DNA of 5,355 bases from Candidatus Cloacimonadota bacterium (GCA_023230175.1 JALNXV010000257.1:1-5355), one strand, 5' to 3'. Counted from the first letter of the stretch, positions 1 to 5,355 are shown. The notes: a model not told the origin generated them from the sequence alone. Numbers and translations: made by a program.

Positions 1-41
1 TTAAACAAACATTTTAATACAATTTTGTATTGTTTCATCAT
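1..41 (-). CDS. Possible N-terminal start of a further gene, cut by the left edge
   Basis: On the minus strand a frame opens with two consecutive ATG codons (39-41 and 36-38) and stays open to the window edge, reading MMKQYKIVLKCLF. The basic, then hydrophobic start would suit a signal peptide or lipoprotein leader, much like that of the lipoprotein gene to the right. No Shine-Dalgarno sequence is at a good distance. A competing frame starts at the ATG at 52-54, has AAGG upstream at suitable spacing, and ends at a TAA at 1-3 after only 17 codons. Too little is visible to choose between a real gene start and chance. Confidence 0.2.
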   Translation of the reverse strand, partial: MMKQYKIVLKCLF

Positions 42-61
42 ATTTAATATTCATTTAGACC

Positions 62-1777
62 TTATTTTGAATATTCCCACTGGACAGGGCGATTATCTGG
101 ATTCCAATATTGACTCCATCCATCAGGTCTAATTTTCGCTTCACAATAAATAGATAACATACTACATCCCCAGAATGCATATCGGTCCACAGTAATCACA
201 TTGTCGGGGATAAAAATGTTTGTCAATTTGCTACAATTACAAAATGCATATTCTCCAATACTAGTCATATGATCTGGTATTACAAAACTTGCTAAACTAC
301 TACAACCAAAAAACGCTGATTTCTCGACTCTTTCTATGCTACTTGGGATTACAATATTAGACAAACTACTACATTCATAGAATACATATTGTCCAATGCT
401 AGTTACTCCACTTGGAATTTCAATATTAACTAGACTACTACATTCTCTGAAGGCATAATCTCCAATATTGGTCACATTACTTGGTATCACAATATTTTTT
501 AAACTAGTACAACTAACAAAGGCGGAATCTTCAATATTTGTTAAGTTGCTTGGTAAAACAATAGTTGCTATTTGAGAGCAATAACTAAATGTGCTATCTT
601 TAATGGTAGTGATATCTGTCACAACGACTTCCTTTAGACTTTTTGGAATACTAGTAGGACTAGATCCAAAGATAAACATGAAGTAAGACAAAGAATCTGT
701 TGCTGTCCTACTATTTCCAGTGAAAGGAATTGTAATTTTTGTTAAACTACTACAACCCCAAAAGGCATATATGCCAATACTTTGCACATTCTTAGGTATC
801 ACAATAGAGGTAATCGTATTCCAATTTGCAAATACATTACTTCCGATTGTCGTTACGCTATCCGGTATTTCAATACTTGCTATTTTATTACAATCTGCAA
901 ATGCACTATCTCCTATCGTTATCAAACCATAATTTAATTTAACACTTGCTAGATTGCTGCAACCATCAAAGGCATAATTACCAATACTTTGTACACTATT
1001 AGGAATGTCAATACCTAATAAATTATTACAACTAAAAAACGCTCTTTCTCCTATACTTGTTATACTATTAGGAATTTGAACATTTGTTAGACTACTACAA
1101 CCTGAAAATGCACTATTTCCTATTCTTATTGGCCCATTATCAATCGTAATACTTGATAGACTACTACATCCCTCAAATACATTATTTCCGATACTTTCTA
1201 CACTACTAGGAATTACGATACTTGTTAAACTAGTACAATTCTTAAATGTATTATCTCCTAAGCTGTTTATAGTATTGGATAGTTGAATATTCGCTAAACT
1301 CCTACATTCTGCAAATGCATTATTCCCAATGCTTTCTACTCCTTCTAATAGTACTATACTTTCTAAGTTCATGCAATTATAAAATGCATTTTCTCCTATG
1401 GTTATCATACTATTAGGTATTGTAATACTTATTAAGCCAGTACAATTATAAAATGCTTGATTCCCGATTGTAGAAACAAATTTACCTAAAACAACGTTTT
1501 CTAAATATGGATTATAGATAAAAGCTTGATCATTGATTTTAACTACTGGTGAACCAGAAATAGAATCTGGTATCGTTAATATGCTTTCAATTCCAGTATA
1601 TGAAATAATGATTGCTTCATTATCAACTATTTCATAAATAATGTCTTCTGATAATTCCGCTAATTCTATCCAATTAGCATATAGTGTAATATTAGATGAT
1701 GGCATCGTTGTAAATGTGTAAACTTCCTGAAAGCCGCTATCAGAGTACCATCTATCAAACGTATATCCTTCCTTCAT
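62..1777 (-). CDS. BspA-like leucine-rich-repeat protein (C-terminal part of the split lipoprotein)
   Basis: This 571-codon frame begins at ATG 1775-1777, but that Met lies inside a B-repeat, has no Shine-Dalgarno sequence and lacks a signal peptide, so it is unlikely to be an independent start. Residues 1-36 complete the second B-repeat (EGYTFDRWYSD, ending LYANW). Residues about 50-77 form the usual lead-in to the repeat domain. Residues 78-545 hold about 19 repeats of roughly 23 residues with the pattern SIGxxAFxxCSSLxxIxIPxSV, typical of the LRR_5/BspA family. One repeat is enlarged at residues 352-388, and the chain ends in a Trp-rich tail (W554, W558, W567). Known family members are extracellular and bind proteins or cell surfaces. 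Any function of this fragment alone is doubtful, because as drawn it would stay in the cytoplasm. The domain call is firm. Independent translation is not. Confidence 0.8.
   Translation of the reverse strand: MKEGYTFDRWYSDSGFQEVYTFTTMPSSNITLYANWIELAELSEDIIYEIVDNEAIIISYTGIESILTIPDSISGSPVVKINDQAFIYNPYLENVVLGKFVSTIGNQAFYNCTGLISITIPNSMITIGENAFYNCMNLESIVLLEGVESIGNNAFAECRSLANIQLSNTINSLGDNTFKNCTSLTSIVIPSSVESIGNNVFEGCSSLSSITIDNGPIRIGNSAFSGCSSLTNVQIPNSITSIGERAFFSCNNLLGIDIPNSVQSIGNYAFDGCSNLASVKLNYGLITIGDSAFADCNKIASIEIPDSVTTIGSNVFANWNTITSIVIPKNVQSIGIYAFWGCSSLTKITIPFTGNSRTATDSLSYFMFIFGSSPTSIPKSLKEVVVTDITTIKDSTFSYCSQIATIVLPSNLTNIEDSAFVSCTSLKNIVIPSNVTNIGDYAFRECSSLVNIEIPSGVTSIGQYVFYECSSLSNIVIPSSIERVEKSAFFGCSSLASFVIPDHMTSIGEYAFCNCSKLTNIFIPDNVITVDRYAFWGCSMLSIYCEAKIRPDGWSQYWNPDNRPVQWEYSK
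143..1546 (-). repeat. Tandem ~69-bp units encoding BspA-like leucine-rich repeats
   Basis: About 19 units of 23 codons run through this stretch, each encoding an AF-x-x-C core followed by I-x-IP. The units differ clearly at DNA level, so they are an old protein repeat and not a freshly expanded satellite. Most units place a Cys at the same position, usually in CSSL or CTSL. The exceptions include the first unit (IYNPYL) and the one reading ANWNTI. Confidence 0.85.
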
Positions 1778-2077
1778 CGGATCATCTGGTTATATTACAA
1801 TGGTGTTATATTCTTGTTGGATTGGTGGAACAATACTACCTCCATTGGAATTAAAACTAATTGAATATTGACTAACTGACCAACTTGCATATAAAGTTAT
1901 ATTGGAAGAAGGCATAGTTTTGAATGTAAAAGGTTCTATTAAACTACTATCAGAGTACCAACCATTGAACGTATACCCTTCCTTAATCGGATCAGATGGT
2001 TTTGTAATCTTTGATTTTTCTACTGCTGTGATTGAAGATATCTCAGTCCCTCCGTTACTATTAAATGTAATAGAGTA
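1670..2077 (-). repeat. Two tandem B-repeats of 198 bp
   Basis: The first unit (1880-2077) and the second (1670-1867) are both 66 codons and are joined by four codons (SVSQ). They share FNSNGG, KEGYTF, WYSDS and TMPSSNITLYA. The equal length makes the nonsense codon at position 26 of the second unit easy to place. The similarity extends to DNA, as in the paired stretches around 1750-1790 and 1965-2000, which points to an ancestral duplication. Confidence 0.8.
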
Positions 2078-2158
2078 AGTTGGTTTATCACAACTTGAAG
2101 CTAAAAAAACAATCATTAAAATAAAAACATTTAGAAAAATTTTAAATGCTTTTTTCAA
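1790..2158 (-). CDS. Lipoprotein head with signal peptide and B-repeat (N-terminal part of the split gene)
   Basis: The 122-residue product starts at TTG 2156-2158. No other start is possible upstream because an in-frame TAA lies at 2174-2176, and a strong Shine-Dalgarno stretch (AAAAGGGGG) sits 8 bases before TTG. Residues 1-22 are a lipoprotein signal peptide: KK, a hydrophobic core, then LASSC with Cys23 as the predicted lipidated residue, placing the protein on the outer face of the membrane. Residues 28-93 are a complete InlB-type B-repeat (Listeria-Bacteroides repeat, Flg_new family), with FNSNGG near its start, GYTFNGWYSD in the middle and LYASW at its end. Residues 98-122 begin a second B-repeat that is cut by TAA. 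As read, the cell makes a small tethered lipoprotein without the leucine-rich repeats. B-repeats normally act as spacer or binding modules between the cell surface and the distal domain. Confidence 0.8.
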   Translation of the reverse strand: MKKAFKIFLNVFILMIVFLASSCDKPTYSITFNSNGGTEISSITAVEKSKITKPSDPIKEGYTFNGWYSDSSLIEPFTFKTMPSSNITLYASWSVSQYSISFNSNGGSIVPPIQQEYNTIVI

Positions 2159-2166
2159 TCTAGATT

Positions 2167-2175
2167 CCCCCTTTT
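2167..2175 (-). promoter_or_regulatory. Shine-Dalgarno sequence that fixes the TTG start of the lipoprotein
   Basis: On the minus strand this reads AAAAGGGGG and ends 8 bases before TTG at 2156-2158. It is the only purine-rich site near the start. The upstream in-frame stop at 2174-2176 excludes a longer product. Confidence 0.75.
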
Positions 2176-2192
2176 AAACATACTTCAATATT

Positions 2193-2219
2193 ATTATATC
2201 ATATTTTATAAACTGTCAA
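2193..2219 (-). promoter_or_regulatory. Sigma-A-like promoter of the lipoprotein gene
   Basis: A perfect -35 TTGACA (2214-2219) and a perfect -10 TATAAT (2193-2198) are separated by a 15-base spacer, shorter than the usual 17. Transcription would start near 2186, giving a leader of about 28 bases before TTG. Just upstream of the -35, at 2240-2253, is a small inverted repeat (AACAC / GTGTT, 4-base loop) that could be a protein site. That last point is speculative. Confidence 0.65.
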
Positions 2220-2389
2220 TAAAATATTATTAATGAAGAAACACAAGTGTGTTATATTGCAATAGACATAAGATATAATAGTACAAAAGCAATCGTCAAA
2301 TAGTTGAGGTAATCATTAAAAGGATAAGTGCTAAAAGACTATATTTATGCTTTTGATAACTTTTTCTATATTAATTTAATCAAAGCTTT

Positions 2390-2423
2390 TAAAGAAATAC
2401 CTATAATACATCTTATTTCTTTA
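2390..2423. repeat. 10-bp perfect inverted repeat downstream of the zinc-ribbon gene
   Basis: TAAAGAAATA (2390-2399) and TATTTCTTTA (2414-2423) are exact reverse complements around a 14-base loop. The site lies about 30 bases past the stop of the zinc-ribbon gene. It could fold in the 3' end of that transcript and protect or end it, but no U-run follows on either strand, so it is not a standard intrinsic terminator. Its left-to-right end touches the TAA at 2421-2423 that would end the zinc-ribbon gene if that gene is frameshifted. Confidence 0.4.
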
Positions 2424-2452
2424 CATATAAATAGATGTAGCAACACCAAGAG

Positions 2453-2713
2453 CTAAAAATAGATTTGTCCTATAATGAGACCAATAATAAATTGACAAAT
2501 AAAACCACTGATGGCACCTTTTTTAGTTAATGGCTTATTAAGACATAATCCAATAATTAATCCGAAAATTCCTAAAAAGAATCTTAAACAAAATCCTGCT
2601 ACTTTTGAGCCTTGTTCTTGAATAGGTTCAAATCTTTCTGTGTTATAACCACATCTTGGGCATATAACAGCTTCATTATAAATTTCTTCACCACATTTAC
2701 TGCAATACTTCAT
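2453..2713 (-). CDS. Small zinc-ribbon membrane protein
   Basis: The 86-residue product starts at ATG 2711-2713, six bases after the good Shine-Dalgarno sequence AGAGGTG. Residues 4-21 form a zinc ribbon (C4-x2-C7, C18-x2-C21) that should bind one zinc ion. After a short polar linker come two predicted membrane helices, about 38-58 and 66-86, joined by a Lys-containing loop. This layout of N-terminal zinc ribbon plus one or more membrane spans is common in small uncharacterised Firmicute proteins. No reaction is known, and the ribbon may be a cytosolic interaction module. The second helix ends abruptly at TAG 2453-2455 directly after a run of five T on the coding strand. In another frame the sequence goes on as FLALGVATSIYM to TAA 2421-2423, which would make a natural longer helix, so the end may be frameshifted. 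It has its own promoter and faces non-coding DNA on both sides. Confidence 0.75.
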   Translation of the reverse strand: MKYCSKCGEEIYNEAVICPRCGYNTERFEPIQEQGSKVAGFCLRFFLGIFGLIIGLCLNKPLTKKGAISGFICQFIIGLIIGQIYF

Positions 2714-2719
2714 TATTCA

Positions 2720-2764
2720 CACCTCTTCCGCAATTATTTTATTATATATGGATAGATTAGTCAA
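2720..2764 (-). promoter_or_regulatory. Promoter and ribosome binding site of the zinc-ribbon gene
   Basis: On the minus strand TTGACT (2759-2764) and TAAAAT (2736-2741) are each one base from consensus and sit 17 bases apart. The predicted start is near 2729, so the leader is very short and begins just before the Shine-Dalgarno sequence AGAGGTG (2720-2726). A perfect TATAAT at 2741-2746 is also present, but it is only 12 bases from TTGACT, so I prefer TAAAAT. Confidence 0.6.
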
Positions 2765-2834
2765 TAAACAAAATAAAATTATTGCTATAATATTAAAATA
2801 GTTATAATAATTAATAAAATAGAAATATTTTGAC

Positions 2835-2846
2835 TGTTAATTAACA
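2835..2846. repeat. 12-bp perfect palindrome between the zinc-ribbon and sigma genes
   Basis: TGTTAATTAACA is its own reverse complement. Allowing one mismatch pair, the symmetry extends to 2832-2849 (GA ... TC). It lies about 70 bases upstream of the zinc-ribbon -35 and about 125 bases past the sigma-factor stop. A dimeric regulator could bind such a site, but in DNA this AT-rich chance is a fair alternative. Apart from the zinc-ribbon promoter I see nothing else in 2714-2970. Confidence 0.3.
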
Positions 2847-2970
2847 ATCATTAAAAATTATGGTAATTAAAGTCTATCTTCTTTGTTTTTATAACTTTTT
2901 AATATAGAATCTATCAAAATATTCAATGGGTTATGCACATTTATGCCATAGGTGGTTAGTATTGTCTTAT

Positions 2971-4557
2971 TTAATTATCTGTAAAATAATTTAATGCAAT
3001 TGTATCGCTGCGATTCTTATTTAATTTACAAAAGCCACTTTCTACTTGATATTGCATAAAGTAAATGCCTGAATAAAATTTTGAAAGTGTAAATGTATAT
3101 CCATGAACATATTCTTTTAAAGAACTAGGAAGGGTGTTTTTCACTATATTTTCTATCTTGTTATATATTTCTAGTGATTTATCTTTCAAAACATCATACA
3201 AATCTTTATTGATTTCTTTCATTAAAGCATTAAATTCTTTTCCTAAATAAGGTACATTTGCATATATTTTCCCATTTATATTTATCAGGTATTCTTCTTT
3301 CAATAAAAATGCGTAGTCTTCTTTTAAATTATCATCTATTATTCCATTGTATACATCAACAATGATTTTAGCATACTTTTTATTCTTTAATATCTCTTGA
3401 TTTTTCCAATGCGTTCCAAGAGCAACTGAATCTTTTGCCCATAATTTATAGTCATCAACTATTGTTGGCGTTTGACCTGTCCCATACTTTGATCCACTAT
3501 TTTCTTCTCCAAATATGAATGCTCTTGCTCCACATGATAATATTCTTGGATATTCATCATTACTAACAAGCAGTATCCTTGAATCAAAATCCACTATTTG
3601 ATCTCCAAATATCCATCTATATCTATTTTCATCTGCATTATATTTAAACATATTTGTCTTTTTAAGTTTATCAAGATTTTTATTAAATACATTTTCAACT
3701 ATAATTATATAATCTTTATATAATTCATCATAGGCTTTTTTAATTTCATCACTATCTTCTTTATTTATTATTAAGAAGTTCGTTTGGAAACGATCTTTTC
3801 CGTTATTCATTATTATGCCACCATCAACTAGTATATTCATTTCTTCTTCTAAATAACAACTAGCAACTCCAAGTTCTATTGCTAATTCACTAATTGATTT
3901 AGATTTTTGTTTACAAGAAATTGCAATTTGTTTTGGTAACAATCTTTTGAATAATTGCCATACATTCACTCTTGAGAAATCAATACCTGAATAATAAACA
4001 CTTAAATTTAATGGTTTGATACTTTTTCGCCCATAATTAACTTCCATTTGATAAATCTCCTTTAATTTTATTTTTCCTTTTTGTAAGTACCATTTGACCA
4101 TTTCAATTGATAATTCATATTTAGCAGCAATGTCTTTTATCTTTAATTCTTCATAATAATAATCGACAATGATTCTTCGGTACATACCTGAAAGTACTAA
4201 TAAACAATACCTAATTTTTGCATATTCTTTTTCTTTTGTTGTATCAATATTACTACTATCTTCAATTCTCATACAATATTCATTGTCATAAACAATAATA
4301 TTATTTTTTTCTTTTAAATATCTTTTATAAGTATTATGAGCAATACTCCAAAAATACCCATTAATGTTTTGAATATCTACCTCTCTATTAATAGCATCAA
4401 CACATTCTACTAATATTCTTTGAGATAAATCTTCAGCATCAGTAATTGTTACTGTTCTTGACAATGAAAAATTGTAAAAGTATTTTAAGTAGTCATTGAC
4501 TAATATTTCGAATAATTGTTCTTTTGAATGCATGTATCGATAGTTTATTCCTTTCAC
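2971..4557 (-). CDS. ECF-like sigma-70 family RNA polymerase sigma factor with long C-terminal extension
   Basis: This intact 528-residue protein should direct RNA polymerase to specific promoters. Residues about 21-84 fit sigma region 2: DAEDLSQRI at 40-48 is the core-binding helix, and YFWSIAHNTYKRYL (68-81) fits the promoter-melting and -10 part. Residues about 114-168 fit region 4, with a helix-turn-helix (KIKDIAAKYELSIEMVKWYL) for -35 contact. Residues about 200-262 look like a winged helix (SISELAIELGVASCYLEEEM, then a wing ending FQTNFLII). The remaining ~265 residues have no domain I can name. Typical ECF factors are about 160-200 residues, so more than half is extra. I recall similar long sigma factors in gut Firmicutes, probably with the extension as built-in sensor or regulator (inference). 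The annotated start is GTG 4555-4557, which has no Shine-Dalgarno sequence. ATG at 4531-4533 (residue 9), preceded by AAAGGA at a rather long 15 bases, is a real alternative. Confidence 0.8.
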   Translation of the reverse strand: MKGINYRYMHSKEQLFEILVNDYLKYFYNFSLSRTVTITDAEDLSQRILVECVDAINREVDIQNINGYFWSIAHNTYKRYLKEKNNIIVYDNEYCMRIEDSSNIDTTKEKEYAKIRYCLLVLSGMYRRIIVDYYYEELKIKDIAAKYELSIEMVKWYLQKGKIKLKEIYQMEVNYGRKSIKPLNLSVYYSGIDFSRVNVWQLFKRLLPKQIAISCKQKSKSISELAIELGVASCYLEEEMNILVDGGIIMNNGKDRFQTNFLIINKEDSDEIKKAYDELYKDYIIIVENVFNKNLDKLKKTNMFKYNADENRYRWIFGDQIVDFDSRILLVSNDEYPRILSCGARAFIFGEENSGSKYGTGQTPTIVDDYKLWAKDSVALGTHWKNQEILKNKKYAKIIVDVYNGIIDDNLKEDYAFLLKEEYLININGKIYANVPYLGKEFNALMKEINKDLYDVLKDKSLEIYNKIENIVKNTLPSSLKEYVHGYTFTLSKFYSGIYFMQYQVESGFCKLNKNRSDTIALNYFTDN

Positions 4558-4558
4558 T

Positions 4559-4611
4559 ATTATAGTAAATAAAGTTCTAAAAAGATAATTATGTTTATGA
4601 ATATTTTATCA
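4559..4611 (-). promoter_or_regulatory. Candidate promoter region of the sigma-factor gene
   Basis: Two candidate -10 elements are visible on the minus strand. One is an extended -10, TGATAAAAT (4603-4611), with no convincing -35. The other is a perfect TATAAT (4559-4564), also without a good -35, ending one base before the GTG start. If the second is used, transcription would start inside the annotated first codons and force translation from ATG 4531-4533. The sequence cannot decide between them. Confidence 0.35.
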
Positions 4612-4640
4612 TATTTTCCACATATAATCATCCATAACGT

Positions 4641-4665
4641 AAAAAAGACCACTTTTAGTGCTTTT
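4641..4665 (-). terminator. Probable intrinsic terminator of the decayed gene to the right
   Basis: On the minus strand AAAAG CACT pairs with AGTG .. CTTTT around an AAA loop, with a two-base bulge (GT). Two further T follow, so the 3' side carries six T. It lies 32 bases past the TAG at 4697-4699 that ends the remnant gene. It would insulate the sigma gene from upstream transcription. The plus strand also has a T-run after the hairpin, so weak two-way action is possible. Confidence 0.5.
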
Positions 4666-4696
4666 CTATACCTTAGGTGGCAGATTTAAAATTCAT

Positions 4697-5087
4697 CTAT
4701 TTATTTGCTTCTTCTTTCTTTTTAAGAAATTCTTCTTTTACATTATCAGGATATGCTAAATATGATATTGGGTGGACAAAACTTTTCCCCAAAAATGTTT
4801 CCTTAATATTAACCAATAACCATCTTTAGCATTTTTACAAGTATGTTTAACCACATTACCAGTAATTCTAATTTGGTTTTACTTAAATTATAGCTTATAC
4901 TTTTTGTTAGTATTTGTTTTTTCTCTTAACATGTTTACTTTCCCTTGAGCAATTGTTCCTATGTATTGTCATCATCTCGCTTTGAATTGACTAAATGTCT
5001 AGTACCTTTTTGGTTTGGTACTTTCGTGTCTTCATCAATTAAAACTGTTATAGCATTCTTTCTTAATGCTTTTATAAAAATTTTATG
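4697..5087 (-). pseudogene. Decayed minus-strand gene of unknown function, in several broken pieces
   Basis: No single frame is open, yet coding-like pieces line up in order. Piece A (4959-5087) reads ALRKNAITVLIDEDTKVPNQ, then KGTRHLVNSKRDDDN, and ends at TAG. Piece B (4888-4962), one frame over, reads IGTIAQGKVNMLREKTN. Piece C continues in B's frame after two stops, with ITGNVVKHTCKNAKDGYWLI (about 4868-4809) and RKHFWGK. Piece D, after another shift near 4785, reads SFVHPISYLAYPDNVKEEF and ends EEANK at TAG 4697-4699. The pieces have mixed, protein-like composition, unlike the Lys/Asn/Ile/Phe output of random AT-rich DNA, and a terminator follows. No start codon or ribosome site is seen for piece A, so the 5' end may be deleted. 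I do not recognise the family. A transposase or other mobile-element gene is a guess only. Confidence 0.45.
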
Positions 5088-5093
5088 CTATAA
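5048..5093. repeat. 9-bp inverted repeat with a competing inner hairpin
   Basis: TTATAGCAT (5048-5056) and ATGCTATAA (5085-5093) are perfect reverse complements 28 bases apart, just after the stop of the right-edge gene. The left arm also overlaps AGCATT (5052-5057), which can pair with AATGCT (5065-5070), so two folds exclude each other. Only TTTT, a few bases on, follows on the minus strand, so terminator function is weak. It may be a scar of the decay next to it or a mobile-element end. Confidence 0.4.
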
Positions 5094-5099
5094 GACTTT

Positions 5100-5355
5100 T
5101 TATACTAGTTCTTTTGTTCTATTAATATACTTCTCTATTTCTCCAATCATCTTTTTATTTTTGAAGTTTGATTTTACATCATCGATATTTACCACTCGAT
5201 TATCATATAGCATTCCTTGGATTAAAACTTCAGCATACAATACTTCTCGATACTTCTCTAAGCTTTCTTCTAGATCAAAGTTCATCGCTTTATTTATACC
5301 TTCTACCATACCTTTATAAAAAGTACTGCTAGAACCAAAATATTTTTTTACATTT
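5100..5355 (-). CDS. Hypothetical protein, C-terminal end only (cut by the right edge)
   Basis: The frame is open from the window edge to TAA 5100-5102, about 85 codons. The first Met inside it (5307-5309) has AAAGG only one base before it, too close to act as a ribosome site. The frame also stays open for 15 more codons to the edge (NVKKYFGSSSTFYKG), so I read this as the tail of a longer gene. The visible part is rich in Glu, Lys and Asp and looks mostly helical (EESLEKYREVLYAEVLIQGM, then a helix ending EIEKYINRTKELV). I see no membrane segment, Cys cluster or catalytic motif that I recognise, and I cannot name the family. The decayed gene follows after the inverted repeat. Its first piece is in the same phase, separated by TAA and TAG, so the two could once have been one longer gene, though this is unproven. 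An antisense frame on the plus strand here is a shadow. Confidence 0.5.
   Translation of the reverse strand, partial: NVKKYFGSSSTFYKGMVEGINKAMNFDLEESLEKYREVLYAEVLIQGMLYDNRVVNIDDVKSNFKNKKMIGEIEKYINRTKELV

Larger units (their letters stand above)
62..2158 (-). pseudogene. Surface lipoprotein with B-repeats and BspA-like leucine-rich repeats, split by an in-frame stop
   Basis: Two adjacent frames (1790-2158 and 62-1777) are in the same phase. They are separated only by TAA at 1790-1792 and four sense codons (P-D-D-P), so the unbroken gene would be 698 codons. The stop falls inside the second of two B-repeats of exactly 66 codons each. It replaces position 26, which is Lys53 (AAA) in the first repeat. 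Everything on both sides aligns without a gap, so the break is one substitution (AAA or CAA to TAA) and not an insertion or deletion. The intact architecture would be: signal peptide with lipobox Cys23, two B-repeats, a short linker, about 19 BspA-like repeats, and a Trp-rich tail. In known proteins with these repeats the role is surface display, adhesion or interaction with host or neighbouring cells. Downstream codons are otherwise undamaged, so the mutation is recent, a sequencing error, or tolerated by readthrough. Confidence 0.75.

Noticed and set aside
16..31. Hairpin AATACA / TGTATT as terminator of the lipoprotein gene
   Set aside because: It is short and all but two pairs are A-T, and on the minus strand it is followed by AAAATG and not a U-run.
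720..932. Plus-strand open frame of 70 codons
   Set aside because: It lies wholly antisense to the leucine-rich repeats, and its own repetitive pattern simply mirrors that repeat.
1790..1792. Reassigned stop codon (alternative genetic code)
   Set aside because: TAA ends the sigma-factor gene and the split lipoprotein gene itself in this window, and tryptophan is always TGG, so the standard code applies.
2349..2386. Imperfect inverted repeat GCTTTTGAT / ATCAAAGC
   Set aside because: It has one bulge, a 21-base loop and no U-run, so it is weaker than the neighbouring 10-bp repeat and likely chance.
2328..2456. Plus-strand frame of 42 codons starting GTG, after AAAAGGA
   Set aside because: The ribosome site is only three bases from GTG, the product has no recognisable features, its end overlaps the zinc-ribbon gene, and such a length is expected by chance when several frames are considered in DNA this AT-rich.
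4641..4682. Insertion-sequence terminal repeat at CCAC / GTGG
   Set aside because: Only four bases pair outside the terminator hairpin, and no matching copy or target duplication was found in the window.
4945..5319. Plus-strand open frame of 124 codons
   Set aside because: It is antisense to the right-edge gene and to the remnant, is rich in Ser, Phe and Ile as expected of an antisense shadow, and has no ribosome site or recognisable domain.

Overview
The window is AT-rich and nearly every gene reads on the minus strand. It reads as standard bacterial code: all tryptophans I checked in the long frames are TGG, stops are TAA and TAG, and two good sigma-A-like promoters are visible. The lipoprotein with InlB-type B-repeats and BspA-like leucine-rich repeats, and the ECF-like sigma factor with a very long C-terminal extension, suggest a low-GC Firmicute or Tenericutes relative that uses the standard code (for example Erysipelotrichia, Acholeplasma/Izemoplasma-like or gut Clostridia). 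This is inference from gene content, and no taxonomic marker is present.

Layout, left to right. At 1-61 there is only the possible start of another minus-strand reading frame leaving the window. At 62-2158 lies one large cell-surface lipoprotein gene: TTG start, lipobox signal peptide, two B-repeats, then about 19 BspA-like repeats. It is split by a single in-frame TAA at 1790-1792, so only a 122-residue head should be made. A strong promoter and Shine-Dalgarno sequence sit just upstream. At 2220-2452 there is non-coding AT-rich DNA with a 10-bp inverted repeat. At 2453-2713 is a small zinc-ribbon membrane protein with its own promoter, whose 3' end may carry a frameshift. At 2714-2970 there is a non-coding gap with a 12-bp palindrome.

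At 2971-4557 is an intact 528-residue sigma-70-family protein with ECF-type regions 2 and 4, a winged-helix-like segment and a long C-terminal part of unknown role. At 4558-4699 are its likely promoter region and a probable terminator for the transcript arriving from the right. At 4697-5087 lie the remains of a decayed minus-strand gene I cannot name, in pieces separated by stops and frameshifts. At 5100-5355 is the C-terminal end of another unrecognised minus-strand gene cut by the window edge.

The genes are not a tight operon: the lipoprotein and zinc-ribbon genes each have their own promoter. The sigma factor could in principle regulate surface genes such as the lipoprotein, but the lipoprotein promoter looks like an ordinary housekeeping one, so nothing in the sequence demonstrates such a link. 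The main theme is gene decay (nonsense codon, possible frameshift, multiply broken remnant) around an intact unusual sigma factor. I saw no CRISPR array, tRNA, rRNA or complete insertion sequence.
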